The translations under genes and the position numbers were made by a program. Below, piece after piece: positions 45,701 to 55,645 of a stretch of DNA of 64,000 nucleotides. Under the pieces are notes generated by a model, which saw only the letters and a program-made list of their open reading frames with translations, was not told the origin of the DNA and made no database searches. Each line of letters starts with the position of its first letter. Within the stretch, counting starts at the first letter, position 1. Source of the stretch: Carposina sasakii (taxonomy: Eukaryota; Arthropoda; Insecta; Lepidoptera; Carposinidae); NCBI GenBank assembly GCA_014607495.2, contig CP053175.1:868001-932000 (forward strand). Direction: 5' to 3'.

Positions 45701-46677
45701 AAGACACAGCAACGCGGTTTGTTGAGCTTTATGCTTTGAAGGATGCAACAGCCGAAGCGTGTGCACGTGTATTAATCGAAGAATACTTTACACGGTATGG
45801 TTTGCCACGGCGCATCATCTCGGACAATGGTGTCCAATTCATAGCGGCGGTTATGCGTTATTGCATGTTAACTTTAAACATTCAACAGAATTTTGTACCA
45901 TTGTACCATCCCGAGGCAAACCCCGCAGAGAGGAAAAACCGCGATCTGAAGGTACTTTTAGCACAACTTGTAGAAGGTGATCATCCGTCATGGCCCACAA
46001 AGTTACCGGTGATACGGTTTGCCATGAATAGCGCAGTTTGTCGCATAACGGGTGCTACACCAGCCTTTTTAACATTCGCAAGAGAAATGAGATCGCCGAC
46101 AGAAGTGACACATGACGTTCGTGCGATACAAGGAAAAGATAATTTTGCCCCGCAAATTGCGCCTTACCTGAATCAGTTCCTGAATTCATTGTCGGCAATA
46201 AGAGAACGCGTAGAAGTTCAACAAGACAGATCTAAAGATTATGCAGATCAGTCTCGTCGATCTGGTGACAATTTCGAAGTAGGGGATAGGGTACTTCTCA
46301 AATCGCACGTCCTCAGTAAAGGAGCAAAAGCCCTAACATCAAAATTTGTACCTAAACGTGATGGACCATACGTCGTCACGAGGAAGATTAGTCCCACAAC
46401 TTACAACATAGCTCATGTACATAAACCGGACGAGATCTTGGGCAAATATCATGTACAAGATCTTACACGTTTCATTGGTCGAGATGAAATCACACCGAAT
46501 CCCGTCATTCCAAAAAGAGTGCTAGGCCGTCCAAGGCAACATGAGGTTCCAGTTCAGGAACGAGCGCGTTCTCCTGAACTTGAGGGGGAGTATGTGGCAA
46601 CCCGGCCACGGCCAGCCAGAGCCAATCGCGGGCGAATACCCGTGCGCTACCAGGCTGATTGGCTATTGGACGGCTGA
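42574..46677 (+). CDS. Pol polyprotein of Gypsy B
   Basis: 1367 codons open in this frame; the true N-terminus is unknown because entry is probably by frameshift from gag before 42716. Landmarks: aspartic protease IDTGA (about residue 273), reverse transcriptase YLDD (about 597), RNase H RTDAS (about 744), integrase zinc region (H…H…CINC, about 955-990) and catalytic D, D, E (AIDLFGP, SDNGVQF, PAERKNR, about 1023-1120). A GPY-type motif (RDGPYVVTRK) lies near 1263. The frame runs 85 bases into the 3' LTR, so the last 28 residues are encoded by LTR sequence. No internal stop or frameshift in pol. Confidence 0.92.
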   Translation: MTLSHRVTIIAHRIVKIIIELCIIVNIIIILIIDMLVARKCVNPELSEIFVNNNLVFRPKIGDARLKCDNSQFFGKIAYENFNSLQPISNDIDDITYSPTSPMSAEIFSNKNSIDCEYNSDYIHSGTCHNLCDTSEVDQDTNPDFDETYNCSQNSFFENHKIGGVMSKCDKSNFGGKDFSGNFNSFDSTMNDDEEIVDCPMGKGEKQISSKFFFNKNFNFSNIEHSEISLNNLNNNCKYMVSGHTTPPSHLHPSLRPILNIEILGVRGTAMIDTGAKHCIAGHTLHTLLQNKGHSFSPSTKHVKLADGHVRLMNILTTTIDVKLEYKVISIQFLCFPDAGNNETLLGIDFIKRAKLIIDFHNGLWHFSDDKSNRKFLCEPVSRGTVVASADVVLRNDEGTQLRPDERQMLVQVLQRHAHIFELGGAPTPYAEHRIDTGEHLPIAVPPYRLNPAKKAQMKNEIEKMLIDGIIEECDSAWSAPALMIPKSNGGIRFCVDYRRLNAITKSDSYPMPLIDELLQSTKRNCYMSTLDLRAGYWQVKVKEKDKDKTAFVTPLGTYRFNRMPFGLKNAPATFQRLIDRFRSCSALKDVTILAYLDDLLIISEGIEHHIKDLEAVFQRLAEFNLRVNREKCVFARESVKYLGHVITQKGVSIDEEKVSAVLEMKEPTNLKHMRTFLQTCSWFRKFIPNFSQVAEPLTSLTRKDKTWIWGPAQTKAFNELKRLLTSAPILVQADFSRRFILRTDASNYAIGAVLLQGEDKEERPIEYASRLLNSAERNYSTTEREALAVVWAVDRFRSYLDGHPVVIGSDHQPLRWLLTLKSPTGRLVRWALKLQSFDIQFQYTPGKANVVADTLSRPICSVETKEDCGICSVIIDLPAKKPHELREEQLADPEVEKIVKQLEDTDEVSARRWSERGYLLDQGVLYRYNPDSDSETPQLVIPVTMRSEILNECHDSTLAGHPGIDRTYQKLARLYYFPGMRRIVTDYVKACINCQSYKSANDKPPGLLQTPIMNQRNEVLAIDLFGPLPEGEQGERWILLVEDTATRFVELYALKDATAEACARVLIEEYFTRYGLPRRIISDNGVQFIAAVMRYCMLTLNIQQNFVPLYHPEANPAERKNRDLKVLLAQLVEGDHPSWPTKLPVIRFAMNSAVCRITGATPAFLTFAREMRSPTEVTHDVRAIQGKDNFAPQIAPYLNQFLNSLSAIRERVEVQQDRSKDYADQSRRSGDNFEVGDRVLLKSHVLSKGAKALTSKFVPKRDGPYVVTRKISPTTYNIAHVHKPDEILGKYHVQDLTRFIGRDEITPNPVIPKRVLGRPRQHEVPVQERARSPELEGEYVATRPRPARANRGRIPVRYQADWLLDG

Positions 46678-46931
46678 GGTTGGAAGGTCGCGCGGCGCCG
46701 GCGCTTAGTTACTAAATTCCCCGCGTGCTCTCGCCCCAGTCCGCTGAATGCTGCCGTATGAGGCGCACGCTCGTTGAACATACCCCGGCACCGCGCACCG
46801 CCCGCGTAGTAACGTCATTCCGTGTATTGTACCTAACTTTTAAATATTTTTATGGTGTATGAGTATTACAAATATACGTTAAATTCAGAATAACTCTTTA
46901 ATATTTGCTCTACCGACCTCCCTAGCCCATA
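46593..46931 (+). repeat. Gypsy B 3' LTR
   Basis: 339 bp; holds the pol stop codon at 46675-46677. Followed by the ATTT target duplication and the right end of the older TIR element. Confidence 0.9.
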
Positions 46932-47401
46932 ATTTTACAAATTTCATGGACCCGGTGGGAAAAGAGAACAATAGAGTCGTGGACCTTTGGGAACAAGCCG
47001 TTTAGTATACGTGCACGATTTCGAATCTAATTTTTTTTAAACGCAGTTGCACAGTAAAATACGAGTACTACCTACACATTACAAGGAGCAACTAACGCCG
47101 CCACCATTCAATGAGACTATTTGGCGAAACGCGCCATATAATTAGTTAAATTGACAGTTGATAAGCCTCCGAGAAACTCATATAGCTTCTCCAAAGTTCT
47201 GGAAGTATTATTGGAAACATTCCATAAGGTTTACAGATTGCTAGTGGTACGCCACCATATTAACGAAATTTCAGTTTAGTGAGCCCCACTTACACAACTC
47301 TTACAATGACATGACATCTATTACACATACCGTCTTTCTGCTTATCTCAAAAAAGCAGGACGGCATGAGGTATCGTCTCAGATGAATGATATACAAGTAT
47401 T

Positions 47402-47444
47402 GTCGTCGTCAGCCTATTGCGGACTGCAATAGGCTGACGACGAC
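47402..47444. repeat. Perfect 19-bp-stem palindrome made of two eta ends
   Basis: 'gtcgtcgtcagcctattgc', a 5-base loop (ggact), then the exact complement. 'cagcctattgc' is the start of repeat family eta, so this looks like two opposed family termini joined head to head. A second hairpin (cctcaagaac…gtcttgagg) follows at 47449-47473. Confidence 0.8.
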
Positions 47445-47479
47445 GATACCTCAAGAACACCTTGGTCTTGAGGTATGTA

Positions 47480-48075
47480 TCGCGAGGTACACCTCATTTG
47501 AGGTGTTCACCTCATTTAACCAAAAGCTACTCTATGTTAGAGTAATAAGACTGGATATTGATTGAGTGAATGGTAATGAACCTCGAGTTCTCGAGAGGTC
47601 CACCTCATTTTGAGGTGTTCACCTCATTTAACCAAGATCTATTTTAGGGTAATAAGACTGGATATTGATTGAGTGAATGGTAATGAACCTCAAGTCGCGC
47701 TCGCGACTCATTACTCAACACCTCACATTTGAGGTGTTCACCTCGTTTAACTAAAATTTTATCTAATGCCACGGTAATAAGACTTACAATCGTGACAGAT
47801 ATCATCGAGTGAGAGAGCCTCGACGACGGCGACGACTCGACTCGCGAGCGAGAATGTTTAGTTTCTGTTCGTTCGTTCAGTGAGTGAATGAGGTGAGTTG
47901 TAGAATGAGTGAGAAGATTGCGGGTGCACGCAAATATGAGCGCTATTTCGACCGTGATAAGTATCTTAGAATGTAAAACGAGGATGAGGTGTTGTAAAAT
48001 TAAAACGAGGCCTCCCTCGAATTTTGCCGCGGTGAAGACCTCAAATGAGGTGACTCACGAGTGAGGAGCTCATCG
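47480..48075 (+). repeat. Tandem repeat rich in ACCTCA/TGAGGT palindromes
   Basis: Three imperfect units starting near 47496, 47599 and 47719. Each opens with 'cacctcat…tgaggtgttc', then 'acctcatttaacca' and 'gtaataagactgga' with 'gagtgaatggtaatgaacct'. The last unit diverges and the block ends with isolated 'tgaggtga' motifs near 48045. The first two units are the most alike. Non-coding, and it resembles the interior of a fold-back element. Confidence 0.7.
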
Positions 48076-48204
48076 CTACATGGCGCTAGTTAGGTAGTTA
48101 GTATGTGTAGGTACAACGACCACACTTTCTGTCACTGCATAAAAATTGTTTTGAAATCAGGCACAAGAGTTATTCTATGAAACGGATTGTACTTATTATA
48201 CGTA

Positions 48205-49245
48205 TTTTTTTTTTTTATTTATTTGTTATAAGTTGTTACAACACAGCAATAACATACGATTTAAAATAATTTACATATTATGTGTGTAGTGCCAATAACG
48301 GTAACAACAGGTAACAACACTTACAATTTCATGGTGACATTGATATAAATAAGAATAGTATTTAAATCCAATAATATACCTATAATATAGACCCAGGAAA
48401 GGAAGAGAGGAGTTGGGGTAGGGTAGGATGGGAGGATACATTTAAATATTTACTAAAAATAAGAATAATAAAAACATAGCATAGAGAAATAATAATTATG
48501 TTGAAGCCTGTAGCTGCCGCTGCTGACCCTCAATAACCAACCCAATAAATTTAGTGCGGGTGAGGAAAAATATATCTTCCGCTTCCGAGAATCTCCTCTC
48601 GTATTCGTCTATTATGCGGTTTAACGGGGAGAATAGTGCGAAGTTAGTTCGCGTGGGTGCGTGGTCTAGAAGTCGGGGGTGGGCACGTCGAGAACGAATG
48701 GGAATCGCCCGCAACATCACACGCTCCAACAGGGCGGTGCAGTCCATGCGCCCGTTTAGCAAATCGTAAAGTAATTTGGCATCGGCCACCCTTCGTCGGT
48801 CTTCCAGAGAGATAAAATTATCTATGGAAGTGCAACTCCTCGAGCTAGTAGTGTCTCTATACTTGAGCTGGCGAAGGAATGACCGTTGAACCCTCTCTAG
48901 CATATCAATGTGCGTCACATAACAGGGAGACCATACCTGACATGCATACTCCAAGATGCTTCTGACATACGCACAGTAAAGTGTTTTAAATACGGTAGTG
49001 CCCTGAAAAGGTTTGGTCGCGCGGTATATAAACCCGAGGGATCGGATCGCCCTGCCAATGATATTATCGTAGTGAAAGGTAAATAACATTTTACTATCCA
49101 ATAAAATACCTAAGTCGCGAACCTTCGTTTCTCGCTGCAGAATCGAATGGTCAAGCGAGTACCCGAAGTCTATAATATTAAGTTTCCTAGAAAATGTTAT
49201 ATTATATAGTATTTTGTGCAAGAACTGATAACTGGTTTGCGATTA
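48205..49245 (-). mobile_element. 5'-truncated Jockey/CR1-like LINE
   Basis: Minus-strand insertion: its A-tail is the T-run at 48205-48217, then about 280 bp of 3' UTR, then the ORF at 48496-49221. Truncated at about 49225-49245, where unrelated sequence begins. I found no matching target duplication. Confidence 0.75.
48496..49221 (-). CDS. LINE reverse transcriptase C-terminal fragment
   Basis: 241 residues open without stops, reading into the truncation point (the codon at the right edge is TTG, not a genuine start). Family hallmarks of Jockey/CR1-type elements are visible: RDLGILLDSK (about 36-45), ILEYACQVWSPCY (about 90-102) and ERVQRSFLRQLKYR (about 109-122). The catalytic RT core is missing, so the fragment is dead. 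The good frame suggests a fairly recent insertion. Confidence 0.85.
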   Translation of the reverse strand: MHKILYNITFSRKLNIIDFGYSLDHSILQRETKVRDLGILLDSKMLFTFHYDNIIGRAIRSLGFIYRATKPFQGTTVFKTLYCAYVRSILEYACQVWSPCYVTHIDMLERVQRSFLRQLKYRDTTSSRSCTSIDNFISLEDRRRVADAKLLYDLLNGRMDCTALLERVMLRAIPIRSRRAHPRLLDHAPTRTNFALFSPLNRIIDEYERRFSEAEDIFFLTRTKFIGLVIEGQQRQLQAST

Positions 49246-49256
49246 ACCTTGTCATA

Positions 49257-49510
49257 CCTTGTTTACATATTGGATAGTGAAATGCAAGTAGGTACAAAGT
49301 GTACTGTTAAGTGCAAAGTGCAGGTGTAGTTATGTTAGCTAAATTCGGTCTATTTTCGCCAAGGAGGTAGGTTTAATACTCAACACTCCCAGTGCATACC
49401 TATTAGATACATTTTGTTGTTCACTTTACACCTGCACTTAAATGTCAATGTTTCTGAACACTTCACACTTTCAACCTTTATACTTGTAGTTTGAAATATG
49501 TAAACAAGGC
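49257..49510. mobile_element. MITE with ccttgtttacata ends
   Basis: Inverted ends (ccttgtttacatatt / aatatgtaaacaagg-like) with a second inner pair around 'gtgcaggtgta' and 'tacacctgcactta'. A related, opposite copy lies at about 52225-52362, just upstream of the exon 2 acceptor of the neighbouring ZAD gene. Confidence 0.65.
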
Positions 49511-50024
49511 TTTAGGCGTTGACGTAAAGGCTATGAAGGAAAACATGCCAATCTTAAAATTGAAATAATTTAATACCTATGTAGATAGGTAATAAAAAAC
49601 TAAAACTATTTACAAACACTTACAATTATTAAGTTAATTTACATATTATAAAGAACACGATAAAGTAAATACAAGTAACCTAATGATATAAAATGTCTCG
49701 AGGGGAAACATATTTTGTTGCATTTAATTGACACTAGATGGCGTTTTTCCGTATTACACTGCGAATTTTACACAAGTTTGTCAATTTTCTTTCCTAAGAA
49801 ATATGGTGTTTCCAGTATACAAGGTTTTTATATATAAGCAATATAGTTATCTATTTCTTTGAAGCAATTTTTTGCATGACAATTGGCAATCCCCGCGGTG
49901 GTTTCTTCATACCACGAAATAGTAATACCTAAGTATGTGGGTAGTCAATAAAAATCTAGAAGCTCGTTAAGGCTCTTGAAGGCATCACTAAACACAATAA
50001 ATTATTAGCTTATAAGAAACCAAA

Positions 50025-53000
50025 TCACGCAAAATGAAAGTCTTCTTCATTTAATTTAGTCCTTCTAGAATCCTCAAAAAGATAATATTGATCTTTGGTC
50101 AACTCTTTAATTTTCCGCGGGTCGAACTTTTCATCCTTCTTTCTCCAATGCACTTTTTTAACATGAGACCTCATAGTGGACATTAGATGGAATTTCTTGT
50201 CACATAACGGACATGGAGCCATTTTTTCCATATGTTTTGTAAGCTTGTGAGCTTTAACCCTACTTGCCGTTGAGAATTTCTCCTCACACAAATCACATTC
50301 ATACGGTTTCTCACCCGTATGCAATCGTAGATGTATTTTCATTAATGTGTTTGTATGAAACATCATATCGCACATCAGACATTTCACTTTCTTCTCTGAC
50401 TGGTCTGCATGCATTTTCATATGAGAATTCATCATTGGCCTATTCAAAAACCGCTTATCGCATACACCACATGCGTATGGATAGATCTTTAGGTGCTCTT
50501 TATTCATATGTTTTTCCAACATATGCCCATACGCGGTTATGTATGTACACAAATCACACTGATACAACGTTCTTTTCTGGGGCACTGCCAGCTCAGGATT
50601 AGTATGTCTCAGTAGATGCTTCTTATAATTGCTTGGAGTAATTATTTTCCCGCAATACGGACATGGATCACATTTGCCATGGTTCCTGATGTGCACAGAT
50701 AACGTACCTTTGTTCGGATAGCTTTTATTGCATATTTTACATGAATAGATTCTAGGGGCTCCGTCGCGGGCTTTCAATTGCGAATGTGATTTTATATGTG
50801 CCCGTAACATGTATGAACTGCAAAGTTTAGAACAAATCGGGCAGTTCACTTTTATCAGCTTGCCTTTATGCAGTCTTAAATGAGATTTTAAGCATAATAG
50901 GCTCTTATAACTCTTAGGACAGAGCTTACATTTGTAATTGTCCTTATGCACCTCTTCAATGTGCTTATTATAAGCATCTCTACAGTCAAATCTCTCGTCG
51001 CAAATTGGACAATCTCTGCTTCTAATCATTAACCTTTGAACACTTTTATGTGTTTTCATATGCTGTTGTAAGCACGTAATCGAAATAAATTTTCGATTAC
51101 ACTTATTGCATTGAAACAGTTCATCTGCATGTTTAAATTTGACGTGATATTCCAAAGCTTTCTCAGTATGGAATGACGCAACACATTCTTTACACTTGTG
51201 CGCTCTTTCGTTCACTTTACACAAGTCTACATGTTCAGCGCACAGTGCTTTATCTCTAAACCTCTTATCACAAAACTGGCAAACTTGGAATTCCCAATGA
51301 GTTTCCACTATATGAGTTTTAATGCCTTGCTTGGTGAAGAACTGTGTACCGCAGTCATCACAAGTGTAAGGATGATGATTTAAATGTATACGATTGGCAT
51401 GTGCAAGTATTTCAATTTTCTTTTTATAGTAGAAATCGCAATCTACACACTTGATTTTAGCAGCTTTATTTAAAACCTGTTCTCTGAAAGAACGCAGGTA
51501 TTTATAATGTACGCACGGCACGGTAAAGCAATCACCACAGCCGTAGAAGCATTTGTGATATTTAGCCTTTTCCTTCTTTAGTTTTGCAAGACAAACACAT
51601 AGGAGCTCATCAGTATCTAACGTTATGGGTTCAGTCGAATGTGTCTCTTTGGCATGGCGAAATAATTCCGTTTCAGAATAGAAAGCCACGCCGCAAATGT
51701 TGCATGGAAATACTGTATTCGGATGATTAAGTTTCATATGGTCAGTCATATCATCTTTCGGTATATAAATATTGCAGAATTGGCATTTAACTTTGTTGTG
51801 CACTTTGTAGTGTGTAGTCAAAAAGGCATTGGACGTGAACTCTTTATCGCAAATACTGCATTGGTGTTTCACTTTCTGTGGACTTTCCTCGTGAAGTTCC
51901 TTTTTAAGATTTGTTTCTGTTAGCTCGATATTTTCTCGACCGCTTAAATCACTTTCTAGAATGACAAAAACATTGGGTTTTTCATCGTCATACTCTTGAG
52001 GGTTTACCTGACTCTCTATAGCATCAGTTTTCATGACCAAGTCGTTTACAAAACTGTTCATTAATAATACTGAATATTTCATTGTCTCTATGTAGGAGTA
52101 CACTTGAATTGCTTTTTCAGTGCACATTGCGCAGATGTATTTGCTCGCCATGATGTTTGTTATCTGTAACAAAGTATAGATGGCGTTGTTAATGTCTATT
52201 GCTACAATTGTATTAAGCTCTGTTTACTTTACATTAGTGCAGGTGTAAAGTGACGCTTATAAGTGTGAGTTAAGTCCGCTGTCTAACATACAAAAACCTC
52301 CATTACAACTTTCAATAGTACCTGCGCCAGCATTTCACTATGTTGCAAACAAGGCTTAAGTGCAAGTGCACAAACATCCCAACTAATATTGTAAATGTGA
52401 AAGTAAGTTTGTTTATTACCTCTTCACGCTTTATTTACTTATCTTGAAATTTTGCATATTTAATGTATGTATAGCTCAGAGCACAGGGAACAACATTCTG
52501 TAGTCAATGAGATTGAAGTCACAGCCTGTGACCTGTGACTCAACAGCTAGGTTATTAAATTTACGCAGGTAAGTATAGGACAGTATAAGGGCTTAATAAT
52601 CATTTATAATAATAATAATAAAGCTATTTATTCCAATTAGTTCTAAGGTTATTACATCATTGCAGTCCATTGCTGGACGTAGGCCTCCCCCAGGGCACTA
52701 CACAAGATTGCCATGGGGGTTATTTGCCCATAGTCACCACGCTGGGCAGGCGGGTTGGTGACCACAGTTTGTATTTTGGACTATGTTGTCAACACGGGAG
52801 GAGCTGCTGACCAACTCCCGGAAACCCGTAATCGCCTCGTACAATACCCACGGGCAGACATGTGGTGCTACAAATTCTACTCTGCCGGCACCACGCGGCT
52901 ACTACACATGGTTATTACATATTTTCTTTTAAATTTTATTATTATTATTATTATATGTAAACAGGCAGGCAGTTGAGGCAACTGATTTTGCCTGTATCTG

Positions 53001-53762
53001 AATGTTTTAGCTGAACTAAGTGGACCCCGCTTGGGTATAAGCCAAGTAATAATCATTTACACATTGTAAATTGACGACTGATTGGTGTAGTTGGTACTGG
53101 CCCTGCCTGCGACACCATAGGTCCTGGGTTCGAATCCCGGTAGGTTGATATGATGAATATTGATGTTTGTTTCCGAGTCATGGATATTTCTATAAGTACC
53201 TATGTATTTATATACCATTGCTTAGTACCCACGACACAAGACCTTAGGGATCTTTGTAAGGGGCTAGGTCAATGTGTTGTGAATACTTGTGAAGTGAAGT
53301 GAAGTGGAGATAAAGTGACCAAACAAAATGTATAATAGATAGGCTACATTTTGACTGAAGTTACAATCAACAATCATTAGTAAAAAACATCAAGTAACAG
53401 TTGTCGGGATATTATGTACAATAGATACTTCTGTATGTCTTGGAATTTCACAAAGTTTCACAATATTAAAGTTTTAGATTTAAAAAATGTGGTTTCATTG
53501 GCACAATTCCACTTACCGAACCAGGATAACTGAGAACAGTATCAATAATATCTTTCAATGGCTTTGTATGTTTCTCCTTATCCATTATAATACCAAACTT
53601 TCTTTCCAAAGTAAAGAGATCTTGTGATACTTGAAAACAGAAGGAGCAAATCTTTGGTTCGAAAAGCACATTCCGAAGCTTAAGTTCTATCCCATCCATT
53701 TTGGATTGGGCATCGCTGGCCCCAGCATGTGGTATTGGTTCTTTGAGCATGTCTAGAGCCAT
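50025..53762 (-). CDS. ZAD-C2H2 zinc-finger protein (2 coding exons, minus strand)
   Basis: Predicted complement of join(50025-52163, 53517-53762), phase-0 intron with consensus donor (gtaagt) and acceptor (tttgttacag), 794 residues. The ZAD is formed by C39/C42 in exon 1 (ICSFC) and C93/C96 in exon 2 (ICAMC). An acidic linker is followed by about 18 C2H2 fingers up to roughly residue 750, one pair with a classic TGEKPYEC linker, and a basic/acidic tail. Expected to be a nuclear DNA-binding protein dimerising through the ZAD. An acceptor-like site (tttatttcag) three bases before the ATG at 53762 indicates a non-coding upstream exon, perhaps ending at the donor at 54252-54247. The intron carries an eta repeat, a SINE and a MITE. 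Individual target genes cannot be predicted. Confidence 0.88.
52660..52905 (+). repeat. Dispersed repeat family eta, copy in ZAD intron
   Basis: Begins 'attgcagtccattgctggac' and ends 'ctctgccggcaccacgcggc'. In the intron of the minus-strand ZAD gene, antisense to it. Complete relative to the copy at 18484-18745. Confidence 0.75.
53075..53305 (+). mobile_element. tRNA-derived SINE, copy 2
   Basis: Same family as 2391-2632, with an intact B box (ggttcgaatcc) and body. Ends in a GTGAA pentanucleotide run (tgtgaagtgaagtgaagtgg). Located in the ZAD gene intron, antisense. Confidence 0.85.
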
Positions 53763-54786
53763 TTTCTGAAATAAAAAAATGGTAGGTTAAGGAAAATTAA
53801 TATACTTAAAGTAAATAAGGTAAGGTATGGGTAGAATTCACTTAAGTTGTTTAGTTTGGTTCATCTAAGCTTAGATTTTTCCCTTTTACATACGTTATAA
53901 ACATAGTCTCCCATACCAAGAAAAAGTAGTTAAGTTTTATTTCCAAGTTTCTACAAATAACTTGAAAATTGCCTCCAGAAATTAATCGCTTACACCTTAC
54001 ACGTATATTAGTTTTATTAAATCAATATTTCTATCCTTATCGCTCTTCATTGGAACGTATGACGCTATCTCTTTCTAGAATTACGTAAAAATGGCAGAAG
54101 CCATTTTGTGTTTTTATAACAGGCTATGTCATCTTCATAAAGGTAAACAATACAAGAATAATGAAGAGTAGGTAAAAACTTTGTAATGGCTATTAGTATT
54201 AAAGCATACATAACAAAAAATGTACCAAAGAAGGATTTGGGTATCTACTTACGTCTTGAAGGGCGCTTTTATCGGCATACCAGGAAGTTCAGAGAATGGT
54301 TTTGCTTGAGTAACACAAGAATTTTTTAATTTATGCCCTGAAGTACATATCACATACTACTAACAAGCATTTAAACTCATTTTAAATTCGATTAAACAAG
54401 CAAATATAAATCTATGACAAAAATAACACAAATAAATAAAATAAAAGTACTTCTATGAAATGCGATACGAGAACAGATCGACCGACTTCCACGAAAGCCG
54501 AAAAAAGAGATGATTTTGCATTTTGCAGAAACAGGAACGTACCATAACCTCAAAATAATGTTGTCATATAATACGTCTAATTTCCTGATTATTTTTATAA
54601 AATTCCTGAATAATAATGTTTTATTTATTAGAGCCAGAAGGTTATGTTTTGATAGAAATATTCAACAATAGTCAATAAATAGGTATGTATTAAGTTTCTG
54701 CATTTTTCTAATATTTCAAGGAAAACATTTACTCAACTGACTCTATTGCTGGGTTTGATTGGATTTTATTAGTAGGTACCCTCACC
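53763..54786. other. Upstream region of minus-strand ZAD gene
   Basis: AT-rich. A consensus minus-strand donor (gtaagt at 54252-54247) suggests a 5' UTR exon ending at 54253. No other exon, repeat or promoter element recognised with confidence. Confidence 0.4.
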
Positions 54787-55402
54787 TAGGGATGAGCGAT
54801 ATTAGTGAAATATCGATAGCTAATAAATATCGATTATTCGATATTATTGGGCACAAAATTTTATAATATCGATTGAAAACTATAGTCAATGGTATGTATG
54901 TTAAATGCAAAAAATATTGTGAGAAATAATGGACATAAATTTTTTAATCAGAATTTATTTAAAAAAAACAAGAAACTATTATGGGTTACAAAAAAGTTAG
55001 GTAGGTACCTAAGGTTATTAACTAAAGCTCCCATAGTTTTTTGTTAATGCTCTGCAATTTTGACAGCAATTTACCTTTCAGCCGGTTTCGTTGCTGGTAC
55101 AGAGTCTGAGAACTGAGCTGACAACTGACTGACTTGTAATAAATGAATGAGTAAGAATTGACTGAAAAATATGGATGCTACTCTGCCTACCGAGTTTGGC
55201 AATAAAAAACCTATATCGATGTTTATGGATGTATACATTAAACATTTTTTTTTACATAAGCAAAATAGCACTGATCGAAAATGTGATCGAGTTCCGATAT
55301 TTCGAGAATAACCCGATATCATGTTTAAAACATAGATATGGCTATATTTAAAGTTACAATTATCGATATTTCAACGATATCGATAAATATCGCACATTCC
55401 TA
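54787..55402. mobile_element. hAT-type element (TAGGGATGAGCGATA) with 8-bp TSD
   Basis: 616 bp with ends TAGGGATGAGCGATATT and the matching complement at the right (aatatcgcacattccta). Perfect 8-bp TSD CCCTCACC at 54779-54786 and 55403-55410. Subterminal 'atatcgata' repeats at both ends. An 83-codon minus-strand frame inside shows no transposase motif. Non-autonomous. Confidence 0.9.
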
Positions 55403-55645
55403 CCCTCACCAGTATAAATAAAATAAAATAAAATAAGTATAATATCATGTTAACGCAGTTAATCGAAAAAAATCCTTTTATTTAACGGAACTTAGCAAGC
55501 TATTTTGACGATGAAGTCCCAAAATCTGGTTATTATTTAACAAATGCGGCAACATTATTCGCAAATGTCAAGTCAAGGATTCGACGGGAAAAGCTGGAAG
55601 GGAGTGGGTGTATTTTCTTGTGAAAATCAAAATTTATTTGTAAAT

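Larger units (their letters stand above)
38255..46931 (+). mobile_element. Gypsy B: LTR retrotransposon interrupted by a hAT element
   Basis: LTRs of 338 and 339 bp start TGTGGC and end CCCATA and differ by one base in a run of A. Target duplication ATTT at 38251-38254 and 46932-46935. Primer-binding site TGGCGTCCCAACAGTGGG at 38595-38612; polypurine tract tgagggggag at 46581-46590. gag lies upstream and pol downstream in a different frame. The gag reading frame is broken by a shift near 39270-39310 and by the 2.6-kb hAT insertion, so this copy cannot make Gag. No env-like ORF. Confidence 0.9.
37813..46999. mobile_element. Older TIR element, split by Gypsy B
   Basis: The left end (ggcttgtccccaaaggtcca…) and right end (…tggacctttgggaacaagcc) are inverted repeats of about 34 bp. 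Removing Gypsy B leaves about 0.5 kb. Inside are subterminal copies of a 'tcccaac(g/a)ggtccacgat' motif at 37873-37891, 37916-37935 (degenerate), 38207-38225 and 46945-46960 (the last two inverted), a pattern typical of transposase-binding repeats. The flanks GTTTACGT and GTTTAGTA may be an 8-bp duplication that has drifted. It is non-autonomous and older than its insert. Confidence 0.65.
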
